Shown: positions 52,269 through 62,920, numbered from the stretch's first letter. The stretch is 64,000 bases of DNA from Enterovibrio norvegicus FF-33 (GCF_000286835.2 NZ_AJYD02000013.1:1-64000); one strand, 5' to 3'. Notes: generated from the letters alone by a model not told the origin. A program made the numbers and translations.

Positions 52269-54617
52269 ATGAAGCAAATAAAACTCTTGGCGCAATATTA
52301 TGTCGATTTGCTGGTAAAGCTCGGCATTGTTCGCTTCAGCATGTTGCTGGCACTCGCGCTGGTGGCGCTTGCCGTTATTGTTCAAGTTGGGATCACTCTT
52401 TTCCTCAATGGGACGGTGCATGATAGCGATATCGTCCGCTCGGTCTTTTTTGGTCTCCTTATTACACCTTGGGCGGTTTATTTTCTTTCTGTCGTGGTGG
52501 ATCAGTTGGAGGAGTCGCGTCAGCGATTGACCAAGCTAGTATCCAAACTTGAAGAAATGCGCTCGCGTGATATGGAGCTTAACCGACAACTCACTGACAA
52601 CATTACTCAGCTCAATCTTGAAATTGAAGAGCGAAAGCGTGCAGAAGAAGCACGCGAAGAGGCGATGGTAGATTTGGAGAATGAGGTTTATCAACGTGAG
52701 AAAGCACAGGTGGAGCTTGCCGAGCAGACGGCACTCTTGCGCTCTTTCATCGATGCCTCCCCTGACTTGATTTACTACCGTAACGAAAAAGGGAAATTCT
52801 CTGGCTGTAATAAAGCCATGGAAGAATTAACAGGCAAGACAGAAAGCGATTTGGTCGGGCTAACACCTTGGGATGTCTATAGCGAAGATGTGGCGAGCAA
52901 GGTCGTCGAAACCGATCAGCAAGTGTTCGATAACAGCGTATCACTCACTTATGAACAGTGGCTGGAATACAAAGATGGGCGCAAAGCCTATTTTGAGCTG
53001 CGTAAACTGCCGTTTTATGCACGTGATGGGCGTCGCTTGGGATTGGTTGGCTTTGGTCGAGAGATCACGGAACGCAAGCGCTACCAAGACGCGCTTGAGA
53101 AAGCGAGTCAGGACAAAACCGCGTTTATTTCTACCATTAGCCATGAACTGCGTACGCCATTAAATGGCATCGTTGGCCTAAGCCGTATGCTGCTTGATAC
53201 TAAGCTCTCTGAAGAGCAACTCGGCTACTTGCGTACCATTCATGTCAGCGCGATCACTCTGGGCAATATCTTTAACGACATTATTGATTTGGATAAATCA
53301 GATCGTAGCCGACTCTCTCTGATGCCAGAGCCTGTCGACCTGCCTGATTTTGTCTCGGAAATTGATAACATCAGCGCCTTGATGGCTGAGCAAAAAGGGC
53401 TGAGATTCAGTCTTGATAGGCTCACCTCGTTACCTGCATCAGTAAAAGTGGATGCTACGCGATTACGCCAAATCTTATGGAATTTAGTCGGTAACGCGGT
53501 GAAGTTTACTAAGCAAGGGGCGGTGAATGTCACCGTTAGCTGCGATGTGGAAGATGACACGGCCTATTTGCAATTTGATATTGAAGATAGCGGGATAGGG
53601 ATCCCTGAAGATGAAGTGTCGAAGATTTTTGCCATGTACTACCAAGTTCAGCAAGGCGAAGACAATTTGCATGCCGTGGGTACTGGCATCGGATTAGCCG
53701 TATCACGCAAGCTGGCACGTTTGATGGGCGGGGATATCACGGTAGATACTGAAGTAGGCGAGGGCAGTACATTTACTGTTTCTTTGGCTGTGCCCATTTG
53801 CGAAGCTGCAGTGAACACGGAAGTGGTGATCGCTGAGCAAAGTCCGCTACATATTCTTTTGGTCGAAGACATTGAACTTAATATCACCGTGGCAGTGAAC
53901 CTGCTGGAAAGCTTGGGTCATACGGTGACGGTTGCTCGCACTGGTCACGAGGCATTAACCGCCTTCCCAACCGCCCACTTTGATCTTTTGCTATTGGATA
54001 TTCAATTGCCTGACATGACGGGCTTTGATATTGCCAGACAGCTCAGAGACAGTGATGCAGTGCTTCCGCCACTGGTTGCCCTAACGGCCAATGTGATCAA
54101 AGACAAAACGGAATACATCCGTAAAGGCATGGACGACGCGATCAGTAAACCGATCAGTGTTGCTGCGGTAACGGGTGTCATTGAACGCTTGGCGTTGCAA
54201 TGCTCAGTCGATCAAGAAGTGATGATTGAGACACGTCAGACAGTGTCAGGAAACGATCTGTTTGATACCTTGTTGGATATCGATATGCTGACTTCCTACG
54301 TTGACATAGTTGGCGCCGCGCCTGTTTACCAAAGCATTGAGATGTTTGAGCAGGTTATGCCGGACTACCTTAAGATCCTTGATAGCAACATGATGGCGAA
54401 AGATCAGGACGGTATCGCCAGTGAAGCGCATAAAATCAAGGGTGCTGCTGGTTCCATTGGGTTGAAGCACATTCAGAAAGTGGCACAGAAAGCGCAATCG
54501 CCTGAACTGCCTGCATGGTGGGAGAATATCACTGATTGGGTTGATGAAATCAAAGAAGGCTACAGTCATGATCTCAACGTGCTCAGGCAATGGTTGGATA
54601 ATTACCAAGCCAAATAA
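52269..54617 (+). CDS. arcB: Aerobic respiration control sensor kinase ArcB
   Basis: A 782-residue tripartite sensor kinase. Two membrane segments (about 22-44 and 58-78) flank a very short periplasmic loop. Then come a coiled-coil linker, a PAS domain, the kinase core ISHELRTPLNGIVG with His292 (same number as E. coli), the ATPase domain, a receiver domain with LLLLDIQLPDMTG (Asp577), and a C-terminal HPt domain SEAHKIKGAAGS (His721). It relays phosphate to ArcA under low oxygen in response to quinone redox state. It converges with arcA and the two share a terminator. Start has an AGGAAG site. Confidence 0.97.
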   Translation: MKQIKLLAQYYVDLLVKLGIVRFSMLLALALVALAVIVQVGITLFLNGTVHDSDIVRSVFFGLLITPWAVYFLSVVVDQLEESRQRLTKLVSKLEEMRSRDMELNRQLTDNITQLNLEIEERKRAEEAREEAMVDLENEVYQREKAQVELAEQTALLRSFIDASPDLIYYRNEKGKFSGCNKAMEELTGKTESDLVGLTPWDVYSEDVASKVVETDQQVFDNSVSLTYEQWLEYKDGRKAYFELRKLPFYARDGRRLGLVGFGREITERKRYQDALEKASQDKTAFISTISHELRTPLNGIVGLSRMLLDTKLSEEQLGYLRTIHVSAITLGNIFNDIIDLDKSDRSRLSLMPEPVDLPDFVSEIDNISALMAEQKGLRFSLDRLTSLPASVKVDATRLRQILWNLVGNAVKFTKQGAVNVTVSCDVEDDTAYLQFDIEDSGIGIPEDEVSKIFAMYYQVQQGEDNLHAVGTGIGLAVSRKLARLMGGDITVDTEVGEGSTFTVSLAVPICEAAVNTEVVIAEQSPLHILLVEDIELNITVAVNLLESLGHTVTVARTGHEALTAFPTAHFDLLLLDIQLPDMTGFDIARQLRDSDAVLPPLVALTANVIKDKTEYIRKGMDDAISKPISVAAVTGVIERLALQCSVDQEVMIETRQTVSGNDLFDTLLDIDMLTSYVDIVGAAPVYQSIEMFEQVMPDYLKILDSNMMAKDQDGIASEAHKIKGAAGSIGLKHIQKVAQKAQSPELPAWWENITDWVDEIKEGYSHDLNVLRQWLDNYQAK

Positions 54618-54642
54618 TTAAGGCAAGGGACTGAAATAAAAT

Positions 54643-54669
54643 AAAAAGGCCTGCAATGCAGGCCTTTTT
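54643..54669. terminator. Bidirectional terminator shared by arcB and arcA
   Basis: A 12-base-pair stem (AAAAAGGCCTGC / GCAGGCCTTTTT) with a three-base loop, U-tailed on both strands, between the convergent arcB and arcA stop codons. Confidence 0.93.
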
Positions 54670-54703
54670 CATCGGTGTTGATAACGCTAGATGTGAGGGC
54701 GAG

Positions 54704-55423
54704 TTAGATATCTTCTAACTCGCCACAAAAGCGGTAGCCTTCACCGTGAATCGTGGCAATGATTTCTGGTGTGTCACCAAAAGACTCAAAATGCTTACGG
54801 ATACGACGGATTGTGACATCAACGGTGCGGTCATGTGGCTTAAGCTCACGGCCAGTCATTTTCTTCAGCAGATCTGCGCGAGTCTGGATTTTTCCCGGAT
54901 TCTCGCAGAAATGCAGCAGTGCACGGAACTCAGAACGTGGCAGCTTGAACTGCTCGTTGTCTGGGCTTATCAGTGAGCGACTGTTGATATCCAGTGCCCA
55001 GCCGTTGAACGCGTAGCTTTCAACTGAACGCTTGTCTTCTGGCAGTGCGCCTTGGCTCATTGCACGTGTCAGAAGGTTGCGAGCACGAATAGTCAGTTCA
55101 CGTGGGTTGAATGGTTTGGTGATGTAATCATCCGCACCGATTTCCAGACCCAGGATTTTGTCCACTTCGTTGTCACGGCCAGTTAAGAACATCAGTGCCA
55201 TGTCGCCAAGTTCACGCAATTCACGTGCAAGCAGCAGGCCATTCTTACCTGGAAGATTAATGTCCATAATGACCAAGTGAACCTGATTGTTCGACAGCAC
55301 TTGATGCATTTCTTCGCCATCATTGGCTTCTAGAACGGTATAACCTTCCGCTTCAAAGATGCTTTTCAGCGTGTTACGAGTTACGTGTTCGTCTTCAACA
55401 ATCAGAATATGAGGGGTTTGCAT
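54704..55423 (-). CDS. arcA: Two-component response regulator ArcA
   Basis: A 239-residue OmpR-family regulator. The receiver domain carries Asp54 in [13 protein letters not shown], with the acidic pair in IVEDEHVT and Lys in [10 protein letters not shown]. The C-terminal winged-helix domain has [25 protein letters not shown]. It is the partner of ArcB encoded head-to-head on the other side of the terminator, and controls the switch between aerobic and anaerobic metabolism. In Vibrio it also affects virulence gene expression. The sequence is essentially canonical. Confidence 0.98.
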   Translation of the reverse strand: MQTPHILIVEDEHVTRNTLKSIFEAEGYTVLEANDGEEMHQVLSNNQVHLVIMDINLPGKNGLLLARELRELGDMALMFLTGRDNEVDKILGLEIGADDYITKPFNPRELTIRARNLLTRAMSQGALPEDKRSVESYAFNGWALDINSRSLISPDNEQFKLPRSEFRALLHFCENPGKIQTRADLLKKMTGRELKPHDRTVDVTIRRIRKHFESFGDTPEIIATIHGEGYRFCGELEDI

Positions 55424-56161
55424 TGGCGTTACCTAATTTCTTTAAGGAATCTGGTATTAACACTCACAGAGTACTCAGACTCTATGAATAAAAGTTACAA
55501 ACAGGAAAAGTATATCAAAAGTACTTTGCTTGCCTATTCGGCATACTTCCCTGATACAAACGCCATCCTTAGAGAAGGTGATTGCAGATGCGTTTAAACG
55601 CGCTGCATGCTACTAGTCAAATCATTTTGGCCAGCAAATCCTTTGGATAGGGCTGATTGTATTCATTTAACAGCGTGCTAACAATATTTAGTAATAAATC
55701 AACGCAACTTTTTTTAATCTTTATTGATATACGTCAATCTCAGCCTTTGTGGTCGCAAATCATGGAATATTGCGCCAAAAAATGTCTCAAATATTACTAG
55801 TGAGTTTAATCTATTTCGTACTATTACAACAGGTGTGAAAATTGTGTAACAACTCAAGGGTATCAGACCATTTTGTTTATAGGGGGTCAACCATTTCACT
55901 GTGAGAGCGTAGATGAGGGCATCTAGATTGCCTGAAAACGTGCATCGTCACGCACTGAGAACTACTGAGTAAAATCAATGGATTGGCTTTTGATTTTGAA
56001 CAAAGTATTGCATTAGAGCGTGATGTTAGACGAAGGGTATGGTGCGTTGAGTTGACATTGCGACCTGCAGAAGAAATTCCATTTTGAGGTGAATGACCTT
56101 ACATAACACTGCGAGGTTGCTACCTTTAGTGTGGTATGGACTGCAACAAGAGGGAAACAGC
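55424..56161. other. Long divergent region between arcA and the rraA-like gene
   Basis: A gene-poor stretch of about 740 bases, AT-rich in its middle (55620-55870). It should hold the arcA promoter and long leader, as arcA in E. coli has several promoters, and the promoter of the rraA-like gene near its right end. Frames of 60-70 codons present here lack ribosome sites and protein-like composition. No RNA gene or terminator was recognised. Confidence 0.5.
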
Positions 56162-56653
56162 ATGGAAGATTTATTGCCAGATATTAGTGATGCGCACGGT
56201 GACGATGTTCATTGGATCCCCGTTCAATGGCGTGATTTCGGCGGACGTTCTGCATTCTCGGGTCGTGTGGAAACATTGAGATGCTTTGAAGACAACTCAA
56301 AAGTCAGAGACATACTGGGCAAGCCTGGAGAAGGACGAGTACTGGTGGTGGATGGGCACGGTAACTTAAACAAGGCGTTGTTGGGCGATTTGTTAGCTGA
56401 GCGAGCGGTTACCAATGGCTGGGAAGGGATTGTGGTTTTTGGTGCAGTGCGAGATGCAAGTGCGCTGAGCAAGATGCCATTAGGTGTTAAAGCGCTTGGT
56501 GTTTGTCCGATTAAGACGGAAAAGCGCGGCGCGGGTGATGAAGATGTTCCTTTGCGCATTCATGATGTGCCGATTTCACCTGGGGATTATTTGTTTGCCG
56601 ATTTAAACGGGGTGATGGTCAGCCAACACCCCATTGAGTTTGGTGAACAGTAA
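56162..56653 (+). CDS. RraA-family protein (RraA paralogue)
   Basis: A 163-residue protein of the RraA / 4-hydroxy-4-methyl-2-oxoglutarate aldolase family. LLPDISDAHGDDV, the GDLLAERAVTNGWEGIVVFGAVRD core (with Arg-Asp at the usual site) and the length of about 160 are diagnostic. E. coli RraA binds and inhibits RNase E; relatives can be aldolases. Vibrio species often have two copies, one beside menA and one near arcA, so this is probably the second. ATG at 56162 has a GAGGGA site; an upstream in-frame start at 56093 adds a non-conserved 23 residues. Confidence 0.87.
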   Translation: MEDLLPDISDAHGDDVHWIPVQWRDFGGRSAFSGRVETLRCFEDNSKVRDILGKPGEGRVLVVDGHGNLNKALLGDLLAERAVTNGWEGIVVFGAVRDASALSKMPLGVKALGVCPIKTEKRGAGDEDVPLRIHDVPISPGDYLFADLNGVMVSQHPIEFGEQ

Positions 56654-56669
56654 CAGTAACAGTAACAAT
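56646..56669. repeat. Short AACAGT tandem repeat at the end of the rraA-like gene
   Basis: Three perfect AACAGT units and a fourth with one change (AACAAT). The first unit overlaps the stop codon of the rraA-like gene and the block ends just before the stop of the convergent gene at 56674. Confidence 0.85.
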
Positions 56670-56673
56670 AACG

Positions 56674-57150
56674 CTAGAAGCGGTATCCAACACCGAGTTG
56701 ATAGTTAGCTGATGCGGCAGGTTGTTGGCTTACACTGTAGTCAAACTTGGCTTGCAGATTTAGCTTGTCAGTGAGCTTATATTGACTGCTCATGCCCACA
56801 CTGCCGATGGTCTCTTCGTTGACGCGCTCGGCTTGAACGGTACTGCCAAAGCTCAAAGCATCGTTGAAATTGTATTCGAGACCGCTAAGTATCCCTTTGG
56901 CACTAGCGTTGTAGTCGGACTCAGTCGTCATTTCTGTCGCCAGATAGACATTGATTTTTTTGAGAACAGGATAGTGATAGCCAGAGCTTATCGTCCAACT
57001 GTCAAAACTTTGGCCACCCGTTGAGATTGAGTGGGAAAACCAAGGATCACGGTTATCTTCCTCGATGTATTCATACAGCGGTAACGAACCCTGCGCGAAT
57101 GTGAAAAAAGCCACTGATTGCAGGGTAATGGCGAGCAAGATTCGATTCAT
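56674..57150 (-). CDS. Small outer-membrane beta-barrel-like protein, unknown function
   Basis: A 158-residue secreted protein. Residues 1-19 form a signal peptide (ILLAITLQSVAFFTFA, cleavage before QGSLP). The mature part has alternating polar and apolar stretches typical of beta strands, with about eight candidate strands (SWTISSGYHYPV, INVYLATEM, LSGLEYNF, SFGSTVQAE, SVGMSSQY, LQAKFDYS, NYQLGVGYRF). It ends with the Tyr-x-Phe signature of BAM-assembled outer-membrane proteins. I do not recognise a named family; an OmpA-N-like or YfaZ-like barrel is possible. Monocistronic, convergent with the rraA-like gene. Confidence 0.72.
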   Translation of the reverse strand: MNRILLAITLQSVAFFTFAQGSLPLYEYIEEDNRDPWFSHSISTGGQSFDSWTISSGYHYPVLKKINVYLATEMTTESDYNASAKGILSGLEYNFNDALSFGSTVQAERVNEETIGSVGMSSQYKLTDKLNLQAKFDYSVSQQPAASANYQLGVGYRF

Positions 57151-57372
57151 TTACTACCCTCCCTGATTCGTTTTTATTAGACAGCGTAATCATTCTAGTC
57201 CACTCGTCTTAATTTTGTTACCGGACTGCCATGAATTTTTCGCCATTGTTAACTCACCTCTCGAAATGACAACGGCCTTGCGTTGCTGTCACTAAAAGGT
57301 GGTTAAAAATAAAGCAAATCTTGTGCCCATATAGCGACAATTTTTTGTCAGTGGCTGTTCTTGGTCTCACTT

Positions 57373-59088
57373 TCAGAGGTTAGAGAAACGTGACTCCTCG
57401 CTGTATGGGAACACATCATTAAACTGACCTTGCTGGATATTGCTCTGAAGGCTTTTCCAATATTCCGCATCAAATAAATCTGAATGCAGCTCATCAAACA
57501 AGGCGCGGATCTTGGGGTTGATCAACAAGAAGGTGCGAAATTCTTCTGGGAAAACATCGTATTCTCCCACGCTGTACCAAGGTTCAGCGGCCATTTCGTC
57601 CTCAGGGAAGCGCGGTGGCGGAATGTGTCGGAAGTTCACTTCTGTCAGGTAGGAGATTTCATCGTAATCATAAAAAATGACACGGCTATGGCGTGATACC
57701 CCAAAGTTTTTAAACAACATGTCGCCTGCAAAAATGTTCGCCGCCGCCAATTGTTTAATAGCATCGCCATACCCTTGAACCGCCTCACGAAGTTCATCGT
57801 CATCCGCCTGCTCGAGATAAATATTGAGGGGGATCATTCGTCGTTCCATGTACAGGTGACGAATGTGAACTTCTTTGCTGGTGAGTTTGATGTTGGATTC
57901 AGCAACCTCTAGCAACTCTTTAATGAGTTCATCGCTAAATCTATCTCGAGGGAAGATGAAGTTTCGATAGTCGAGAGTATCTGCCATGCGACCCACGCGG
58001 TCGTGTTCTTTAACCAGCTGATATTTTTCTTTTACAATGGCATGCGTGACGTCTTTTTGCGGGGCGAATTTGTCTTTAATGATCTTAAATACGAAGCCAT
58101 ATGAGGGGAGGGTGAACACGGACATCACCATGCCCTTAATGCCGGGCGCGACAACAAACTGATCATCTGAGCTGTCAATATGTTGTAGAAACTCGCGATA
58201 GAGTTCAGTTTTACCGTGTTTCTGACAACCTATCGCTGTGTAGAGTTGTGCGGGTGTTTTGTGTGGCATCAACTGATTGAGAAAATCGACTAATGCGGCA
58301 GGTGCTGGCGCGTAAACCATAAAATAAGAACGCGCGAAGCCAAAGATCACGCTGACATCATCAGAGTCGGTGATGCAGGCATCGACATACAATTCACCCT
58401 GCGAATTGACAAGAATGGGTAAAACCAACGGGCGAGTCTGATTCGCCATATCAATGCGACCAATCAAGTACGCGGCCTTGTTGCGGAAAAAAGGCTCACG
58501 GATCATGTCGATGGTGACTTCATTGGTCAGTTGGGGTCCTAAACGTTGCTGCATGGCCTCAACAATACGATGGACATCGCGTGCTTTATTGACCCAAGGC
58601 AGCGTGAAGGGGGTGTCATCGAGAATGCGTTCGACAGTTTGGATCAAGTTTTTTTGAGAGGGATAGCGTTTTAGCAAAGGTGTGGGGTACTTAGGAATTC
58701 GTCCTCCCTGCGAGCTATTCACAAACAGTTTGTCACGGCGAATATTTCGGTGGTCGAACATACGACAATACACAGAGTTAAAGAAGCTTTCTGCAATGTC
58801 ATAGCGTGGGTAGTCATCCAGCAGATGGCTGTAGGATTCTTTGACTGCCATAAGGAAAGATCGAGTCGCGTGTTGTTTATCCAACATGGTTTTCAATTGC
58901 TGGCTAACCAGTGCCACATGGTGGTCATAAAAATTGATGCGGGTTTTTAAAGCGCTTTGCACATTTTTCCAGTCGCGCTGCTCAAAACGTTCTTGTGCGC
59001 CTGCAGTCACATCCAAAAATCGACCATACATAGCGTCTGAGCCCTGTAATATAGTCTGCGCAACCAATTCCTCCATTTCAACCGCCAT
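57373..59088 (-). CDS. aceK: Isocitrate dehydrogenase kinase/phosphatase
   Basis: A 571-residue bifunctional enzyme that phosphorylates and dephosphorylates isocitrate dehydrogenase, steering carbon to the glyoxylate bypass. The ATP region reads [32 protein letters not shown], close to E. coli AceK around residue 315-345, and the late segment [22 protein letters not shown] contains catalytic-loop residues. Length matches the family (about 570-600). It is not next to aceB/aceA here but stands alone upstream of the divergent thr operon. The ATG at 59088 follows a perfect AAGGAGG; an earlier in-frame start at 59124 is not supported. Confidence 0.96.
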   Translation of the reverse strand: MAVEMEELVAQTILQGSDAMYGRFLDVTAGAQERFEQRDWKNVQSALKTRINFYDHHVALVSQQLKTMLDKQHATRSFLMAVKESYSHLLDDYPRYDIAESFFNSVYCRMFDHRNIRRDKLFVNSSQGGRIPKYPTPLLKRYPSQKNLIQTVERILDDTPFTLPWVNKARDVHRIVEAMQQRLGPQLTNEVTIDMIREPFFRNKAAYLIGRIDMANQTRPLVLPILVNSQGELYVDACITDSDDVSVIFGFARSYFMVYAPAPAALVDFLNQLMPHKTPAQLYTAIGCQKHGKTELYREFLQHIDSSDDQFVVAPGIKGMVMSVFTLPSYGFVFKIIKDKFAPQKDVTHAIVKEKYQLVKEHDRVGRMADTLDYRNFIFPRDRFSDELIKELLEVAESNIKLTSKEVHIRHLYMERRMIPLNIYLEQADDDELREAVQGYGDAIKQLAAANIFAGDMLFKNFGVSRHSRVIFYDYDEISYLTEVNFRHIPPPRFPEDEMAAEPWYSVGEYDVFPEEFRTFLLINPKIRALFDELHSDLFDAEYWKSLQSNIQQGQFNDVFPYSEESRFSNL

Positions 59089-59320
59089 GGTTCCCTCCTT
59101 TGTTATTGCTGCTTTTCTGCTCAATTTAATTCACTATGTCGTGCTCTTTTCACAATCGCAAGCATCAAGGGGCGGAATGCTGCGCTTTCTCATCTTTTAA
59201 TTGTGTTAATTTAATCTTGCGAATTATGGCGTTTTTTTGATAGATAACTTAAATTTTTGTTGACCTGATACCCTGCATTGAGTAAAGGTTATAAAAACGC
59301 AGCACGGAAGGTCCAAAGCG

Positions 59321-59392
59321 ATGCTTCATACAGTCGGCACTACAACCATTATCACCATTATTACCATCACCATGGGTGAAGGTGCGGGCTGA
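59321..59392 (+). CDS. thrL: thr operon leader peptide
   Basis: A 23-residue leader peptide preceded by GGAAGG. Residues 4 and 7-17 are made up of Thr and Ile apart from the Val5-Gly6 pair before them: seven Thr codons and five Ile codons in total, with TTTIITIITIT at residues 7-17. When charged tRNA-Thr or tRNA-Ile is scarce, the ribosome should stall here and let the downstream antiterminator form. It is the classic arrangement of the enterobacterial thr leader, with an even denser Thr-Ile run. Confidence 0.95.
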   Translation: MLHTVGTTTIITIITITMGEGAG

Positions 59393-59449
59393 CATGCACA
59401 GAAATTTAAAAAAAAGCCCGCACTAAAAAGATGTGCGGGCTTTTTTTTC
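59382..59449 (+). promoter_or_regulatory. thr attenuator (antiterminator and terminator)
   Basis: The terminator pairs AGCCCGCAC (59415-59423) with GTGCGGGCT (59433-59441), nine base pairs, with an A-rich loop and a T8 tail. The same GTGCGGGCT also occurs at 59382-59390, inside the last leader codons, and can pair with 59415-59423 instead to give the antiterminator. Ribosome stalling in the Thr/Ile run leaves the early copy free; normal translation covers it and lets the terminator form. Confidence 0.93.
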
Positions 59450-59498
59450 GCTTATTTGTTATTGAATTTTCGGGTTCAGGAAGGAGTTGGAGGTAAGG

Positions 59499-61958
59499 AT
59501 GCGAGTTTTAAAGTTTGGTGGCACATCATTAGCCAATGCGGAACGTTTTAGCCGCGCAGCAGAAATCATCACAAGCAATACCTGTCAGGGTGACGTGTCA
59601 GCGGTATTATCTGCGCCGGCAAAAATCACGAATGCCTTAGTTGATGTGATTGATCACACAGTGAAACATGGCGAAGCAGACAGTCAGGTTGCACTGATTG
59701 AGTCGATTTTCTCGGCACTGTTTGACGGTCTTGCCGAAATGGAAGCGGATTTTGACAAAGCAGCGCTGTATGTTGAATTAGCGCGCTCAGTTGATCAGCT
59801 TAAGCAATATATTCACGGCATTGCGTTGCTGGGACTGTGTCCTGACAACATTTATGCACGCATTATCAGTAAAGGTGAGCGTCTCTCTATTGCCACCATG
59901 TCAGCGTTGCTACAAGCACGTGGTCACAACACCTTCGTGATCGACCCTGTTCACTACCTTCAGGCTAAAGGTGATTACCTTGAAGCCATGGTGGATATCG
60001 AAGTTTCTTCTGACAACTTCAGCAAAGAACCTATCCCAGCGAAACACATTGGCTTGATGCCGGGCTTTACGGCGTCGAATGAGCAAGGCGAATTGGTGAC
60101 CTTGGGCCGTAACGGCTCGGATTACTCGGCAGCCGTTTTGGCCGCATGTGTGCGAGCAGAATGCTGTGAAATTTGGACTGATGTGGATGGTGTTTATAGC
60201 TGTGACCCCCGCCTAGTACCAGATGCACAACTATTGAAATCATTGAGCTACCAAGAAGCAATGGAACTGTCTTACTTCGGTGCGAAAGTCTTGCACCCGA
60301 AAACCATTCTTCCTATTGCTCGCTTTCACATCCCATGCCTGATTAAAAACACGGCAAACCCTCAGGGTGCAGGCACCTTGATTGGTTTCGACAACGGTGA
60401 AGACAACCTTGCAGTAAAAGGCATCACTACCTTGAGTGAGCTGAGCATGGTTAACGTGTCTGGCCCTGGCATGAAAGGCATGGTAGGCATGGCAGCACGT
60501 GTATTCGGCGCCATGTCAGCAGCGGGCGTTTCTGTTGTCTTGATCACTCAGTCATCGTCTGAATACAGCATCAGTTTTTGTATTGAAGCGCAAGACAAGC
60601 CACTGGCACAGCGTGCACTGCAAGAGAACTTTGAACTTGAGCTAAAAGACGGTCTGCTTGAGCCTGTCGATTTTGTCGATGACGTCGCGATTGTCTCATT
60701 GGTGGGTGATGCGATGCGCACTGCGAAAGGCGTGGCATCTCAGTTCTTTACCTCTTTAGCGGAAGTGAACGTCAACATCGTCGCGATTGCACAGGGTTCT
60801 TCTGAGCGCTCTATTTCGGCGGTTATTCCGGACAACCGTGTGTCGGAAGCCGTGAAAGCGTGTCACGTGAACCTATTTAACAGTAATCACTACCTTGATG
60901 TATTTATTGTTGGCGTTGGCGGTGTGGGCGGTGAGCTGGTCGAGCAGGTGAAGCGTCAGCAGAGCAAATTAGCAAGCCAAGGCATTATCATTCGAGTTTG
61001 CGGGTTAGCAAACAGCCGCGGGATGTTGCTAGACAGCAAAGGTATTGATCTTGACAACTGGCGCGACGAACTGACAAACATCAATGAACCGTTTAACTTG
61101 TCTCGCTTGGTGAGTTTGGTGGAGCAAAACCACATCATCAACCCCGTGTTTATCGACTGTACCTCTGATCAATCAATTGCTGATCAATATGCAGATTTCT
61201 TGTCGGCAGGTTTCCATGTGATCACACCGAACAAAAAAGCCAACACCGCGAGCATGGCTTATTACCAACAGCTGCGTAAATCTGCGCGCGCAAGCCGTCG
61301 TAAGTTCATGTACGACACCACAGTAGGTGCTGGCCTGCCTGTTATTGAAAACCTGCAAAACCTCATCTCTGCGGGAGATGAGCTTGAGAAGTTCATGGGT
61401 ATCCTGTCCGGTTCACTGTCTCATATCTTCGGTAAGCTCGATGAAGGTCAAAGCTTTAGTGAAGCAACCTCTGTTGCGCGTGATAGCGGCTTTACCGAGC
61501 CAGATCCACGTGACGATCTCTCGGGGATGGATGTGGCGCGTAAGCTATTGATCCTTGCTCGTGAAGCAGGCATGAACCTTGAACTTGAAGATGTTGACGT
61601 TGAGCCTGCATTGCCACCGGGTTTTGACTCATCTGGCGATGTTGATGCCTTCATGGCCAAGCTGCCAGAAGCTGACGTTTACTTCAATAAGATTGCAGCG
61701 GAAGCGCGCGCGGAAGGCAAAGTGCTGCGCTACATCGGTTGTATTGATAAAGGTCATTGCTCGGTGAAAATTCAAGCCGTCGATGCTGATGACCCAATGT
61801 TTAAGATCAAAGAGGGTGAAAACGCACTGGCTTTCTACAGTCGTTATTACCAACCAATTCCATTGGTATTACGTGGTTACGGTGCAGGCACTCAGGTGAC
61901 TGCGGCGGGTGTGTTCGCTGACTTGATGCGTACACTTGGCTGGAAGCTGGGAGTGTAA
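59499..61958 (+). CDS. thrA: Bifunctional aspartokinase I / homoserine dehydrogenase I
   Basis: An 819-residue fusion enzyme performing the first and third steps from aspartate to threonine. The N-terminal kinase begins [17 protein letters not shown] and has the [10 protein letters not shown] nucleotide region; two ACT-type regulatory domains (about 315-460) mediate threonine feedback; the C-terminal dehydrogenase starts [15 protein letters not shown]. Length equals E. coli ThrA (820). The ATG at 59499 follows GGAGGTAAGG; a TTG four codons earlier is not needed. The gene is controlled by the leader and attenuator directly upstream. Confidence 0.97.
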   Translation: MRVLKFGGTSLANAERFSRAAEIITSNTCQGDVSAVLSAPAKITNALVDVIDHTVKHGEADSQVALIESIFSALFDGLAEMEADFDKAALYVELARSVDQLKQYIHGIALLGLCPDNIYARIISKGERLSIATMSALLQARGHNTFVIDPVHYLQAKGDYLEAMVDIEVSSDNFSKEPIPAKHIGLMPGFTASNEQGELVTLGRNGSDYSAAVLAACVRAECCEIWTDVDGVYSCDPRLVPDAQLLKSLSYQEAMELSYFGAKVLHPKTILPIARFHIPCLIKNTANPQGAGTLIGFDNGEDNLAVKGITTLSELSMVNVSGPGMKGMVGMAARVFGAMSAAGVSVVLITQSSSEYSISFCIEAQDKPLAQRALQENFELELKDGLLEPVDFVDDVAIVSLVGDAMRTAKGVASQFFTSLAEVNVNIVAIAQGSSERSISAVIPDNRVSEAVKACHVNLFNSNHYLDVFIVGVGGVGGELVEQVKRQQSKLASQGIIIRVCGLANSRGMLLDSKGIDLDNWRDELTNINEPFNLSRLVSLVEQNHIINPVFIDCTSDQSIADQYADFLSAGFHVITPNKKANTASMAYYQQLRKSARASRRKFMYDTTVGAGLPVIENLQNLISAGDELEKFMGILSGSLSHIFGKLDEGQSFSEATSVARDSGFTEPDPRDDLSGMDVARKLLILAREAGMNLELEDVDVEPALPPGFDSSGDVDAFMAKLPEADVYFNKIAAEARAEGKVLRYIGCIDKGHCSVKIQAVDADDPMFKIKEGENALAFYSRYYQPIPLVLRGYGAGTQVTAAGVFADLMRTLGWKLGV

Positions 61959-61960
61959 TC

Positions 61961-62920
61961 ATGAGTGTTGTTGTTTACGCGCCGGCGTCTATCGGCAACG
62001 TGAGTGTTGGGTTTGATGTTTTAGGGGCAGCAGTCTCTCCAATTGATGGCTCTCTACTCGGTGATCGTGTCATGGTCGCGGATGGCGGAAATGTGCCATT
62101 CACTCTCCATTGTGTTGGCAGCTTTGTTGATAAGCTGCCAGCGGATCAAGAAGAAAACATCGTTTATCAAAGCTACCTTGTTTTCTGTCGTGAGATGGAA
62201 AAGCGTGGCGAGCCTGTTCGCAACATCGTCATGACGCTGGAAAAGAATATGCCGATTGGATCCGGTTTGGGTTCAAGTGCATGTTCTATTGTGGCGGCAT
62301 TGGATGCGATCAATAAATTCCATGATGAAGCGCTCGATGAAACCACGCTTCTTGCTCTGATGGGTGAGATGGAAGCGGCAATTTCAGGCAGTTTGCACTA
62401 CGACAACGTCGCGCCGTGTTACTTGGGTGGCTTGCAACTGATGGTCGAGCAGATGGGCATCATTAGTCAGCAAGTGCCTTGCTTTGATGAATGGTATTGG
62501 GTGATGGCGTATCCCGGCATTAAAGTGCCTACCGCCGAAGCACGAGCCATTTTACCCGCGCAATATCGTCGCCAGGATGTGATTAATCACGGTCGTCATC
62601 TGGCAGGCTTTATCCATGGCTGTTACTCTGGTCAGCCGCAATTGGCAGCGAGTATGATCAAAGATGTGGTGGCTGAACCGTATCGCGAAAAATTGCTGCC
62701 GGGTTTTGCGGATGCAAGACGTTATGCACAAGAAGCTGGCGCGCTAGCAACCGGCATCTCTGGTTCTGGCCCGACGCTGTTCAGTATTACCGATGACAAA
62801 GAGGTTGCTGAGCGTGTCGCCAAGTGGTTGCAAGACCACTATGTTCAAAATGAAGAAGGATTTGTCCACATCTGTCGATTGGATGTGAAGGGATCGACAG
62901 TGACAGGAAGTGAACTATGA
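61961..62920 (+). CDS. thrB: Homoserine kinase
   Basis: A 319-residue GHMP-family kinase that phosphorylates homoserine with ATP. The signature loop [19 protein letters not shown] (about residues 96-114) binds the phosphates, the N terminus [22 protein letters not shown] is typical, and the late GSGPTLFSI motif completes the active site. It begins two bases after the thrA stop and its stop overlaps the thrC start (ATGA), so the three genes are translationally coupled. Confidence 0.97.
   Translation: MSVVVYAPASIGNVSVGFDVLGAAVSPIDGSLLGDRVMVADGGNVPFTLHCVGSFVDKLPADQEENIVYQSYLVFCREMEKRGEPVRNIVMTLEKNMPIGSGLGSSACSIVAALDAINKFHDEALDETTLLALMGEMEAAISGSLHYDNVAPCYLGGLQLMVEQMGIISQQVPCFDEWYWVMAYPGIKVPTAEARAILPAQYRRQDVINHGRHLAGFIHGCYSGQPQLAASMIKDVVAEPYREKLLPGFADARRYAQEAGALATGISGSGPTLFSITDDKEVAERVAKWLQDHYVQNEEGFVHICRLDVKGSTVTGSEL

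Noticed and set aside
55385-55597. 70-codon plus-strand frame over the arcA start
   Set aside because: It is antisense to the arcA N terminus and leader and lacks a ribosome site.
59337-59374. ATTATCACC-like trinucleotide pattern as a microsatellite
   Set aside because: It is the Thr/Ile codon run of the thr leader peptide, explained by attenuation.
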